Counted from the first letter of the stretch, positions 6,866-13,420 are shown. The stretch: DNA of 13,634 bases from Micromonosporaceae bacterium (GCA_019689695.1 JADGHA010000062.1:1-13634); one strand, 5' to 3'. The notes: a model not told the origin generated them from the sequence alone. Translations and numbers: made by a program.

Positions 6866-6871
6866 ACGCTA
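6866..6871 (-). promoter_or_regulatory. -10 element of the FAD monooxygenase gene
   Basis: TAGCGT on the minus strand fits TAnnnT and ends nine bases before the ATG at 6856. Transcription would begin about two bases before the start codon. No Shine-Dalgarno exists between them. A TTGCAC at 6889-6884 is only 12 bp upstream, too close to be its -35. Confidence 0.4.
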
Positions 6872-6961
6872 CTCTCCGGGACGGTGCAACAGAAGACCGC
6901 GCCGCAGCGGCCGAGGTCGATGGCCGGGAACAGTTCCGCGGTGCCCGGCCCCATGGCGAGC

Positions 6962-6967
6962 TAACCT
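6962..6967 (+). promoter_or_regulatory. -10 element of the P450 gene, leaderless
   Basis: TAACCT fits TAnnnT and is followed by seven bases and then the ATG at 6975. This spacing puts the first transcribed base at or next to the start codon, and no ribosome-binding site is present. A leaderless message is therefore likely. No clear -35 was found. Confidence 0.5.
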
Positions 6968-6974
6968 CGTCGAT

Positions 6975-8273
6975 ATGGCGAGGGGCATTCCCGGGCCCTC
7001 CGGGGGTCCGCTGCTGGGGATGCTGCCGGCGTTCCGCCGGGACGTTCTCGGCTGCACGCTCGACAGCTTCCGCCGCTACGGCGATATCGTCGCGTACCCG
7101 TTCGGACCGCGCTGGGGACCGCTGCGCCGGGTCGTGGTCGGGGCGTACCACCCGGACGACGTGCACCAGGTCCTCACCGGGACCGGGCACGGGTTCAACC
7201 GGCGGACGGTCGGATTCGAGGTGATGACCGAGGCGTTCGGCTACGGCCTGCTCACCACCGAGGGCGACACCTGGCTGCGGCAGCGGCGGACGCTGCAACC
7301 GCTGTTCACGCCCAAACGGGTCGCCGGGTATGCGGCGCTCATGTCGGACGAGGCACGGCGGATCGTCGCCGACGAGTCGGTAACTCCCGGTGCCGTGGTC
7401 GACCTGCACCGGCTGATGCAGCGCTACACCCTGCGGGTGGTCGGGCGGGCCCTGTTCGGCGAGGACGTCGACGAGTTCGTCGAGGATCTGTTTCGGCTGG
7501 TGCCGGCGGTCACCGCGGCGATCCGGGCCCGCGTGGTCCAGGTGGCGCAGCCGCCGCTGAGCTGGCCGACCCCGCGCAACCGCCGGTTCACCCGCCTCCG
7601 GGCGGCCCAGTACGCGGTGGTCGACCGGCTCCTCGCGCGCGCGTCGCACCAGCCCGGCGACCGTGACAACCTGGTCACCCGGCTGCGGGCCGCCCGTGAT
7701 CCGCAGACCGGCCAGCCACTGTCCGCGCAGGAGGTCCGCGACCAGGCGTTGATCTTCCTGATGGCCGGGCACGAGACCACCGCCGGCGCGCTCACCTTCA
7801 CCCTCGACCTGCTCGGCCGGCACCCCGAGGCACAGGACAAGGTCGCGGCCGACGCGAACCTGGTACGCCCGGCACTGCTGGAGGGGATGCGGCTGTACCC
7901 GCCGGCATACGTGACCGAGCGGAAGGTCGGGTCCGACACCGTCCTCGGCGGCTACCCGGTGCCGCGCGGCACGATGGTGCTCACCTCGCCGTGGGTGACC
8001 CACCGGCACCCCGCGTACTGGCCGGACCCGGAACGGTTTGACCTGACCCGGTTCGTCGGCAACCAGAACCGGCCGCGGTACGCGTACTTCCCGTTCGGCG
8101 GTGGGCCGAGGTCATGCATCGGCGAGCACTTCGCGATGCTGGAGGCCGAGGTGCTGATGAGGGCGCTGCTCGACCGGTACCGGGTCGAGGCGGTGGGCGG
8201 GCCGCCGCAGCTGCGCGCCTACGTCACCCTCCGCCCTGCGGGGCCGGTGCTGGCCAGGCTGGCCAGCCGCTGA
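6975..8273 (+). CDS. Cytochrome P450
   Basis: A 432-residue soluble P450. Visible features are the proline-rich start (IPGPSGGP, 5-12), the C-helix WLRQRR (100-105), the I-helix oxygen-activation motif AGHETT (264-269), the K-helix ExxR as EGMR (303-306), the RHPAYWPDPERFDLTRF region (344-360) and the haem loop FPFGGGPRSCIG (372-383) with thiolate Cys381. The N-terminal half and haem loop resemble the CYP102/CYP4-like type. The stretch from HPE to the ExxR is short, as in ordinary bacterial class I P450s. There is no membrane anchor and no ferredoxin or reductase gene nearby, so redox partners must come from elsewhere. It is divergent from the FAD monooxygenase; joint tailoring of one aromatic compound is possible but unproven. 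Confidence 0.95.
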   Translation: MARGIPGPSGGPLLGMLPAFRRDVLGCTLDSFRRYGDIVAYPFGPRWGPLRRVVVGAYHPDDVHQVLTGTGHGFNRRTVGFEVMTEAFGYGLLTTEGDTWLRQRRTLQPLFTPKRVAGYAALMSDEARRIVADESVTPGAVVDLHRLMQRYTLRVVGRALFGEDVDEFVEDLFRLVPAVTAAIRARVVQVAQPPLSWPTPRNRRFTRLRAAQYAVVDRLLARASHQPGDRDNLVTRLRAARDPQTGQPLSAQEVRDQALIFLMAGHETTAGALTFTLDLLGRHPEAQDKVAADANLVRPALLEGMRLYPPAYVTERKVGSDTVLGGYPVPRGTMVLTSPWVTHRHPAYWPDPERFDLTRFVGNQNRPRYAYFPFGGGPRSCIGEHFAMLEAEVLMRALLDRYRVEAVGGPPQLRAYVTLRPAGPVLARLASR

Positions 8274-8285
8274 CCGGCGGCCCGG

Positions 8286-8302
8286 CCGGCGAGCGTCGCC
8301 GG
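8286..8302. terminator. Bidirectional terminator-like hairpin
   Basis: CCGGCGA-GCG-TCGCCGG is a perfect 7-bp stem with a 3-nt loop, extendable by one G-U pair. It lies in the 64-bp gap between the convergent P450 and SDR genes. There is no T-tract on either side. Such GC-only hairpins are common between convergent actinobacterial genes. Confidence 0.5.
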
Positions 8303-8337
8303 TGGCCGCGCCGTCGAGCGGGCTGGCAATCCGCTGG

Positions 8338-9081
8338 CTAGAGCGTCCGGATGTGGAAGCCACCGTCCACATTGATGACCTCGCCGGTGCTGTACGGCAG
8401 CAGGCCCGCGGCGATCGCCACCACGGCCTTGCCGACGTCCTCGGGCTGTCCCCAGCGCCGGATCGGCATGATGCCCTCCTCGTGGATCAGCCGGTCGTAC
8501 TTCTGCTTCACCGGGCCGGTCATATCGGTGGCGATGATGCCAGGCCGGATCTCGTACACAGTGATGCCGTGGTCGGCCAGCCGCGCGGCGTACAGCTTCG
8601 TCATCATCGCCAGGCCGGCCTTGGCCAGGCAGTAGTCACCCCGGTTGGTGCTGGCGGTGTAGGCGCTCATCGAGGAGACCGTGACGATCTTTCCCGGTAC
8701 GCCGGCCGCGACCATCTGCCTGGCCACGAGCTGGGTCAGGAAGTACGGGCCCTTGAGGTTGATGCCGATCACCCGGTCGAACGACTCCTCGGTGGCGTCG
8801 AGGATGTCCGCCCGCACATCGGGCGCCACACCGGCGTTGTTCACCAAAAGGTCGACCGGTCCCGCCTCGTCCACCAGGCGCCGCCGGTCCGCGCTCACCG
8901 AGATGTCCGCCTGCACCAGCCGCGCGCGTACCCCGTGCTCCTCGATCTGCTTGCCCACCTCCTCGGCCGCGGCCCGGTTGCGGGCGTAGTTGACGACCAC
9001 GTCGTGCCCGGCCGCGGCGAGTGCCAGTGCTATGCCCCGGCCGATGCCCCGCGACGCCCCGGTGACCAGTGCGGTGCTCAC
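8338..9081 (-). CDS. SDR-family oxidoreductase, probable sugar/keto-acid reductase
   Basis: A 247-residue classical short-chain dehydrogenase. The cofactor motif is TGASRGIG (7-14), NNAG is at 81-84, the catalytic Ser is S137, and YxxxK is Y150/K154. The N-Y-A-R after the second strand (31-34) favours NADPH. The C-terminus EVINVDGGFHIRTL is complete. Proteins like this are often labelled 3-ketoacyl-ACP reductase. Its place behind a GH88 gene suggests reduction of a keto-deoxyuronate, as KduD/DhuD do, but that is inference. The GTG at 9081 overlaps the GH88 stop by 4 nt (GTGA), so the two are translationally coupled. The frame stays open far upstream, but homology begins exactly at this GTG. 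Confidence 0.9.
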   Translation of the reverse strand: MSTALVTGASRGIGRGIALALAAAGHDVVVNYARNRAAAEEVGKQIEEHGVRARLVQADISVSADRRRLVDEAGPVDLLVNNAGVAPDVRADILDATEESFDRVIGINLKGPYFLTQLVARQMVAAGVPGKIVTVSSMSAYTASTNRGDYCLAKAGLAMMTKLYAARLADHGITVYEIRPGIIATDMTGPVKQKYDRLIHEEGIMPIRRWGQPEDVGKAVVAIAAGLLPYSTGEVINVDGGFHIRTL

Positions 9082-10424
9082 CGGCCGACCTCCGGTCCGA
9101 AGAAGGTGTGGTACGGCCCGCCGCGGGCAATCCGCTGGACGTACAGCGCGACCTCGCGGGCGTGGTAGTCGCCCCACATGCTGGCCTCCCCGTTGGGCAC
9201 CTGTTGTCCATCGTGGATGTGGTCCCAGCCGTTGGGCCGGTGGTAGACCGAGTGCAGGATCAGGCCCTGGTGCTTGGGGTCGGTGCTCAGGTACGGCTCC
9301 GCGAAGAGCGTGTCGCACACGGTCAGCCCGGCCTGCCAGTACCGGTCGTCGCCGAGGTGACGGCCGAGCCGGAGCAGGCCCTGCGCCGCGATAGCCGCGG
9401 CCGACGAGTCCACCGGCTCGTAGCGGTTGAACGGGTCCGCCGGCCGGGCCAGGTAGTCGCCGAGGTGGACCAGGCCGGGCGCGCCCGTGTCCCAGTACGG
9501 GATGCCGTCGGTGGGTGTGTTGGCGAGGTAGAAGTCGCAGGTGGCGGTCGCCGCGTTGCGCATGGTCGCGACCGCCTCGGCACGGCCGGGGAAGTCGGGC
9601 AGGATGGCGAGGAACTCGAGCAGTTCGGCGAAGCCGAGCATCGCCCACGCCAGGCCCCGGGTCCAGGTGCTGAACGGGGAGTAGCCCTGCTGGGTGCTCG
9701 GGCAGCGGTACCGGCCGTCGTTCACGTTGAAGATGGACTCGTGGGCGGTGCGGCCGCGTACGTCGTAGGCGTCCCGCCCTTCCCCGTAGAAGACGTTCCA
9801 CCGGGCGGTGTTCGTGGCGTGCTCGACCAGCCGGTCGAGCAGCGAGATCCGCTCGTCCTGCTCGCCCATCAGCACGTGGCCGAGCAGGTGCGCGCAGGCG
9901 AGCGCCCGGCAGGAGCGGATCGTGTCGACGAACAGCGACTGCGGCCCGTTGAACGAGTAGATGTAGCCGGTGCCGTCGGCAGTGGTCCGCCACCGGGCCG
10001 CCTGCACCGCGCCACTGACCTTCAACGCCAGCTCGCAGAAGTCCCGCTGCGCGTCCGGGATGCGGCCCTCGTTCATCAGCCGCCACAGGTTGCCGTAGGT
10101 GCTGACGTTGTTGAACCCGTGGTCGTGCACGCCGGTGTGGCTCACGTGGCTGGCCATCACCCGGACCGTCATGTCCCGGCCGATGTCCAGGAAGCGTTCC
10201 TCGCCGGTGGCGTCGTACTGCAGCAGGGCGGAACCGTACTGGAAGCCTTGCGTCCATTCGGTCCATCCGCGGGCGGTGTACCGGCCCGCGACGGTGAACA
10301 CCGGCGAGCCGCGGTCGGGCGTACAGGTGCGCTCGATCGAGTCGATCTTCACCGCGCTGATCTGCCAGAGCCGGTCGATCTTGGGCAGCAGGTCGCTGGG
10401 GGCGAGCTTCTCGTTGACCTCCAC
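9078..10424 (-). CDS. GH88-family unsaturated glucuronyl hydrolase
   Basis: A 448-residue (alpha/alpha)6-barrel hydrolase of the GH88/GH105 type. These remove the 4,5-unsaturated uronic acid left at the non-reducing end of oligosaccharides by polysaccharide lyases. HDHGF at 100-104 gives D101, matching catalytic D88 in HDLGF of the Bacillus enzyme. D167 in FVDTIRSCRAL matches D149. STWTRGLAWAMLGFAELLE (around 263-281) and DSSAAAIAAQGLLRLG are strong family segments. There is no signal peptide, so it should act in the cytoplasm on imported oligosaccharides. No transporter or lyase is in the window. GTG at 10424 has no ribosome-binding site; TAGGGT lies six bases before it, pointing to a leaderless message. 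It is first in a two-gene operon with the SDR. Which of GH88 or GH105 it belongs to is not certain. Confidence 0.88.
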   Translation of the reverse strand: MEVNEKLAPSDLLPKIDRLWQISAVKIDSIERTCTPDRGSPVFTVAGRYTARGWTEWTQGFQYGSALLQYDATGEERFLDIGRDMTVRVMASHVSHTGVHDHGFNNVSTYGNLWRLMNEGRIPDAQRDFCELALKVSGAVQAARWRTTADGTGYIYSFNGPQSLFVDTIRSCRALACAHLLGHVLMGEQDERISLLDRLVEHATNTARWNVFYGEGRDAYDVRGRTAHESIFNVNDGRYRCPSTQQGYSPFSTWTRGLAWAMLGFAELLEFLAILPDFPGRAEAVATMRNAATATCDFYLANTPTDGIPYWDTGAPGLVHLGDYLARPADPFNRYEPVDSSAAAIAAQGLLRLGRHLGDDRYWQAGLTVCDTLFAEPYLSTDPKHQGLILHSVYHRPNGWDHIHDGQQVPNGEASMWGDYHAREVALYVQRIARGGPYHTFFGPEVGR

Positions 10425-10430
10425 GGGGGC

Positions 10431-10436
10431 ACCCTA
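10431..10436 (-). promoter_or_regulatory. -10 element of the GH88-SDR operon, leaderless
   Basis: TAGGGT on the minus strand is followed by exactly six bases (GCCCCC) and the GTG at 10424. This is the spacing expected when transcription starts at the first base of the start codon. The LacI-type palindrome at 10446-10457 lies in the spacer/-35 zone of this promoter. Confidence 0.55.
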
Positions 10437-10445
10437 CCCGATTGT

Positions 10446-10457
10446 GAAAGCGCTTTC
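10446..10457. promoter_or_regulatory. LacI-family operator GAAAGCGCTTTC
   Basis: A perfect 12-bp palindrome with the central CG and AAAGCGCTTT core typical of operators bound by LacI-family sugar repressors in actinobacteria. It sits in the 59-bp gap between the divergent GH88 and CoA-transferase starts, overlapping the -35/spacer zone of both predicted promoters. It should repress the hydrolase operon until a sugar inducer is present and may also affect the CoA-transferase. The repressor gene itself is not in the window. Confidence 0.75.
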
Positions 10458-10471
10458 CTAGGTGGCTCTGG

Positions 10472-10477
10472 CACACT
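10472..10477 (+). promoter_or_regulatory. -10-like element of the CoA-transferase gene
   Basis: CACACT keeps the two most conserved -10 positions (A2 and T6). It is followed by six bases and the GTG at 10484, with no ribosome-binding site. A leaderless start is plausible; the hexamer is a weaker match than at neighbouring genes. Confidence 0.35.
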
Positions 10478-10483
10478 GAACGG

Positions 10484-11785
10484 GTGGTCCTCCTGGCCGA
10501 GGCGTGGCGGGCGCTCGGCGGCGACCCGGCCCACCTGGACCGGGTGCGGCTGACCGGCCCGCCGACGACGCTGCCGGCGCGGCTGCCGGTGACCGCGCTG
10601 GCGCAGGCCACGGTCGCGGTGGCCGGGCTCGCCGCCGGCCTGGCCGAGGTACGCGTGGACAGCCGGGCGGTGGCCGCCGCCTTCACCAGTGAACAGCAGC
10701 TGCGCGTCGACGGGCAGCCGCAGGCCTTGTGGGATCCGCTGTCGGGGTTCTTCCCGGCCGCCGACGGCTGGGTGCGGCTGCACGCCAACTATCCGCACCA
10801 CCGGGAGCGGCTGCTGGCGGCGCTCGGGCCCGACGTGCCCGCCCGGGTGGCCGAGCTCCCCGCCGCGGAGGTCGAGCGCGTCGTCACCCTCCACGGTGGA
10901 CTCGCGGTGGCCGTCCGTACGGCCGCCCAGTGGCGCGCGCACCCGGCCGGGGCGGCCCTGCGGGACACTCCGCTGGTCGCCATGCATTGGGCTGACGGCG
11001 CCGCGTCGCCGCCCGCGGCGGTCCGGCCCCGGCGGCGCTCCTTCCGGGTGCTCGACCTGACCCGGGTGATCGCCGGCCCGGTGGCCACCCGCACGCTGGC
11101 CCTGTTCGGCGCCGACGTGCTGCGCGTCGATCCGCCGCACCTGCCCGAGCTGCCGGCTCAGCATCTGGACACCGGGTTCGGCAAGCGGTCGACGCTGCTG
11201 GACCTGCGGACAGCGGCCGGCCGGGCGGTGTTCGAGCAGCTGCTCGCCTCGGCCGACGTCCTGGTCTGCGGCTACCGGCTGGGCACGCTGGACCGCCTCG
11301 GGCTGAGCCCGGCGGCCTTGCTCGACCGGTATCCGGGCCTGGTCGTGGCCACCCTCAACGCGTGGGGCGCCGACGGCCCGTGGGCGCACCGGCGCGGCTT
11401 CGACAGCCTGGTCCAGGCGGCCTGCGGCATCGCCCTGCTCGAGGGCGACCCCGCGGCCGAGCCCGGTCTCGGCTCGCCCGGCCGGCTGCCCGCCCAGGCG
11501 CTCGACCACGGCACGGGCTACCTGCTCGCCGCCGCCGTGCTGCGCGCACTCGCCGCGGGCGGTGGCGTCCACATTCACCTGTCGCTCGCCCGTACCGCCG
11601 CCTGGCTGCTCGACCACGCTGACCTACCGCAGCCCCCGGCGACGGCCTGGGATGCGTCCCCGTGGCTCGACACCGTCGACGGAATCACTTACGCACTGCC
11701 CCCGTTCGCCGGCCCCGGCGTACCGCGCACCTGGGCCCACCCACCGGTGCCCTACGGTTCGAGCCCCGCCGCCTGGCTTCCGTAG
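10484..11785 (+). CDS. CaiB/BaiF-type (family III) CoA-transferase, domain order permuted
   Basis: A 433-residue protein related to family III CoA-transferases, which move CoA between carboxylic acids. The family's usual N-terminal segment is found only at 188-216 (RVLDLTRVIAGPVATRTLALFGADVLRVD). After it come KRSTLLDL (234-241), ADVLVCGYRLGTLDRLGL (257-274) and the GFD segment with the probable catalytic Asp at 307. Residues 35-170 instead look like the family's later part: an A/G-rich helix, then SGFFPAADGWVRLHANYPHH (87-106), then a RTAAQW...TPLVAM segment. Later-family sequence thus precedes early-family sequence. GTG at 10484 is supported by the -10-like hexamer six bases upstream. Its promoter shares the gap with the GH88 operon. 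Substrate is unknown. Confidence 0.8.
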   Translation: MVLLAEAWRALGGDPAHLDRVRLTGPPTTLPARLPVTALAQATVAVAGLAAGLAEVRVDSRAVAAAFTSEQQLRVDGQPQALWDPLSGFFPAADGWVRLHANYPHHRERLLAALGPDVPARVAELPAAEVERVVTLHGGLAVAVRTAAQWRAHPAGAALRDTPLVAMHWADGAASPPAAVRPRRRSFRVLDLTRVIAGPVATRTLALFGADVLRVDPPHLPELPAQHLDTGFGKRSTLLDLRTAAGRAVFEQLLASADVLVCGYRLGTLDRLGLSPAALLDRYPGLVVATLNAWGADGPWAHRRGFDSLVQAACGIALLEGDPAAEPGLGSPGRLPAQALDHGTGYLLAAAVLRALAAGGGVHIHLSLARTAAWLLDHADLPQPPATAWDASPWLDTVDGITYALPPFAGPGVPRTWAHPPVPYGSSPAAWLP

Positions 11786-11788
11786 AGT
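11783..11788 (+). promoter_or_regulatory. -10 element of the Nei/Fpg gene, built on a stop codon
   Basis: TAGAGT fits TAnnnT and is followed by six bases and the GTG at 11795, giving a leaderless message. Its first three bases are the TAG stop of the CoA-transferase gene. No ribosome-binding site lies before the GTG. Confidence 0.5.
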
Positions 11789-11794
11789 GATCCT

Positions 11795-12601
11795 GTGCCC
11801 GAAGGACACACCATCCACCGGCTCGCCGCCCGGCATCTGCAGCTGTTCGCCGGCCGGCGGGTGCACGCCGAAAGCCCGCAGGGGCGGTTCGCCGAGGGGG
11901 CCGCCGCACTGGACGGCGCGGTGCTGCGGGCCACCGAGGCGTACGGCAAGCACCTGCTGCACCACTACAGCCGCGGCCTGGTGCTCCACGTCCACTTGGG
12001 ACTGTACGGCGGGTTCACCGACGGGGTGGCGCCGGCGCCGGAGCCGATCGGGCAGGTGCGGCTGCGGCTGACCACCCGGCGGCACTGGCTCGACCTGCGC
12101 GGGCCGAGCGCATGCGAACTGCTCAGCCCGCCCGAGGTCGAGGCGTTGCGCGCCCGGCTCGGCGCCGACCCGCTGCGCGACGACGCCGACCCCGAGGCCG
12201 CGTACGCCCGCATCCGCCGCAGCCCCAGCCCGATCGCCGCCCTGCTGCTGGACCAGTCGGTGGTGGCCGGCGCCGGCCTGGTCTACGTCAGCGAGGTGCT
12301 GTTCCGGGCGGGCATCCCGCCGACCAGGCCGGGGCGCGAGGTGGACGCCGGCGCGTGGAAGTCGCTCTGGGACGACCTGTGCGAGCTGATGCGCGAGGGA
12401 GTCGCGCGCGGCCGCATCGACACGGTGCACAGCCAGCACCTGCCCGAGGTGATGGGGCGCGCCCCGCGGGTCGACCGGCACGGGGGAGAGGTGTACGTCT
12501 ACCGGCGCACCGGCCAGCCGTGCCTGGTCTGCGGCACGCCCGTCCAGCGCGCCGGGCTCGCCGGCCGCAACTCCTACTGGTGCCCCACCTGCCAGCGCTG
12601 A
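11795..12601 (+). CDS. Nei/Fpg-family DNA glycosylase
   Basis: A 268-residue base-excision repair enzyme that removes oxidised bases and nicks the abasic site. After removal of Met the N-terminus is PEGHTIHR: the catalytic proline and glutamate (P2, E3 in the translation) are intact, and the beta-hairpin lysine is K52. The helix-two-turn-helix is DQSVVAGAGLVYVSEVLFRAGIPP (153-176), and a C-terminal four-cysteine zinc finger runs from CLVC (243-246) to CPTC (263-266), with the conserved Arg in GRNSYW. PEGHTIH and the overall form fit the Nei (endonuclease VIII-like) side of the family better than MutM. At residue 162, where the family has Asn in GN[IV]Y, this protein has Leu. GTG start; promoter overlaps the previous gene's stop. 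It ends 6 nt before the stop of the convergent hydrolase gene. Confidence 0.92.
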   Translation: MPEGHTIHRLAARHLQLFAGRRVHAESPQGRFAEGAAALDGAVLRATEAYGKHLLHHYSRGLVLHVHLGLYGGFTDGVAPAPEPIGQVRLRLTTRRHWLDLRGPSACELLSPPEVEALRARLGADPLRDDADPEAAYARIRRSPSPIAALLLDQSVVAGAGLVYVSEVLFRAGIPPTRPGREVDAGAWKSLWDDLCELMREGVARGRIDTVHSQHLPEVMGRAPRVDRHGGEVYVYRRTGQPCLVCGTPVQRAGLAGRNSYWCPTCQR

Positions 12602-12611
12602 CCCGGGTCAG
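12598..12611. repeat. 14-bp palindrome carrying both convergent stop codons
   Basis: CTGACCCGGGTCAG is its own reverse complement. The TGA at 12599-12601 ends the glycosylase gene, and the TCA at 12608-12610 is the TGA stop of the minus-strand hydrolase. There is no other intergenic space. It may be incidental, or a site that separates the two transcripts. Confidence 0.45.
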
Positions 12612-13408
12612 TCCTGCAGGTCGGCGACGACCGCGAAGTGGTCGGAGGGCCACACCTGGTTGACCGGCTCGTCGCCGGCCAGGCGCGCGGACAGCACCCG
12701 GCCCCGGTCGCCGCTGGGCACGCCGACCAGGATGTAGTCGATCCTCGAGTCGGGGATCTTGCTGTGCTCCTGGTAGCCGTTGCGCAGCGCCCAGGTGAAG
12801 CCCGGGTCGCCGGGCGCGGCGTACCGCCACGCGTCCAGCAGCACCAGGCCGGGCGCGGCCGGCGCGGTGAGGAACCCGGCCAGCCGGCGCACCTCGTCGG
12901 ACTCCGGCTCGGCGTTCAGGTCGCCGGTCACCACTGGCGGGTACTCGCAGTCCAGGCCGTTGTCGGCCACGAACGCGGCGAGGCTGCGCACCTGCTGCAC
13001 CCGCAGCGAGGACAGGCCGAGCCCGTAGCTCAGGTGAGTGGTGAAGAACGGCAGCGTGCCGCCGGGTGTCTCGATCCGGGCGTGCGCGACGAACCGCCGC
13101 TCATGCACCTCGCCGACGGTGGGCAGCTGCAGTTCGGCCTGGGCGGTGATCGGCCAGCGGCTGAGGATCGCGTTGCCGAGACGCAGCGGCGGGCCGGGGG
13201 CGTCGCCGTGGACCGGAATCGAGGCCCAGCACCAGTGCATGCCGAGCCGGGCGGCGAGGTCGCCGGCGAGGTTCTCGTCGCCGGCGCTCCAGACCTCCTG
13301 GAACCCGCAGACGTCCGGAGCCACCTCGGCCAGGACGGCGGCGATCGCCTCGCGGCGCCGCTCCCACGGCCCGTAGCGCCACCAGAGGTTCCACGTCATT
13401 ACCCGCAC
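12608..13408 (-). CDS. Endonuclease/exonuclease/phosphatase-fold hydrolase
   Basis: A 266-residue metal-dependent phosphodiesterase of the EEP (DNase I/APE1/sphingomyelinase) superfamily. The signature elements appear in order: TWNLW with metal-side Asn (N7), FQEV with metal ligand E38, GNAILSRWPI (79-87 region), THLSYG (124-129), GDLNAEP (162-168), RIDYILV (222-228) and PSDHFAVVADL (254-264) with the catalytic Asp-His. All catalytic positions are present, so it should be active. No signal peptide or membrane segment is seen. Substrate cannot be told from sequence: DNA, RNA, phospholipid and nucleotide phosphoesters are all served by this fold. GTG at 13408 is supported by TAGCTT six bases upstream; an ATG three codons later is an alternative start. 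It follows the YHS-domain gene after 9 nt. Confidence 0.92.
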   Translation of the reverse strand: MRVMTWNLWWRYGPWERRREAIAAVLAEVAPDVCGFQEVWSAGDENLAGDLAARLGMHWCWASIPVHGDAPGPPLRLGNAILSRWPITAQAELQLPTVGEVHERRFVAHARIETPGGTLPFFTTHLSYGLGLSSLRVQQVRSLAAFVADNGLDCEYPPVVTGDLNAEPESDEVRRLAGFLTAPAAPGLVLLDAWRYAAPGDPGFTWALRNGYQEHSKIPDSRIDYILVGVPSGDRGRVLSARLAGDEPVNQVWPSDHFAVVADLQD

Positions 13409-13414
13409 GTGAGC

Positions 13415-13420
13415 AAGCTA
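13415..13420 (-). promoter_or_regulatory. -10 element of the EEP hydrolase gene, built on a stop codon
   Basis: TAGCTT on the minus strand is followed by six bases (GCTCAC) and the GTG at 13408. Its first three bases are the TAG stop of the YHS-domain gene. This is the same arrangement, with the same 9-nt stop-to-start gap, as at 11783-11795. Confidence 0.5.

Noticed and set aside
5216..6964. 582-codon plus-strand open frame over the FAD monooxygenase
   Set aside because: Shadow of the minus-strand monooxygenase, which has all its cofactor motifs; this frame shows none.
6393..8009. 538-codon minus-strand frame across the P450 and the monooxygenase start
   Set aside because: Antisense to a P450 with intact haem and ExxR motifs; no domain seen.
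8338..9081. Calling the SDR fabG, a fatty-acid 3-ketoacyl-ACP reductase
   Set aside because: The general fold matches, but it is coupled to a GH88 hydrolase and under a sugar-type operator, with no fatty-acid genes nearby.
9069..10553. 494-codon plus-strand frame over the GH88 gene
   Set aside because: Antisense to the GH88 gene with its catalytic aspartates; also spans the divergent promoter region.
9082..10788. Upstream extension of the SDR frame to 10788
   Set aside because: It overlaps the GH88 gene in another frame and crosses the operator. SDR homology begins exactly at GTG 9081.
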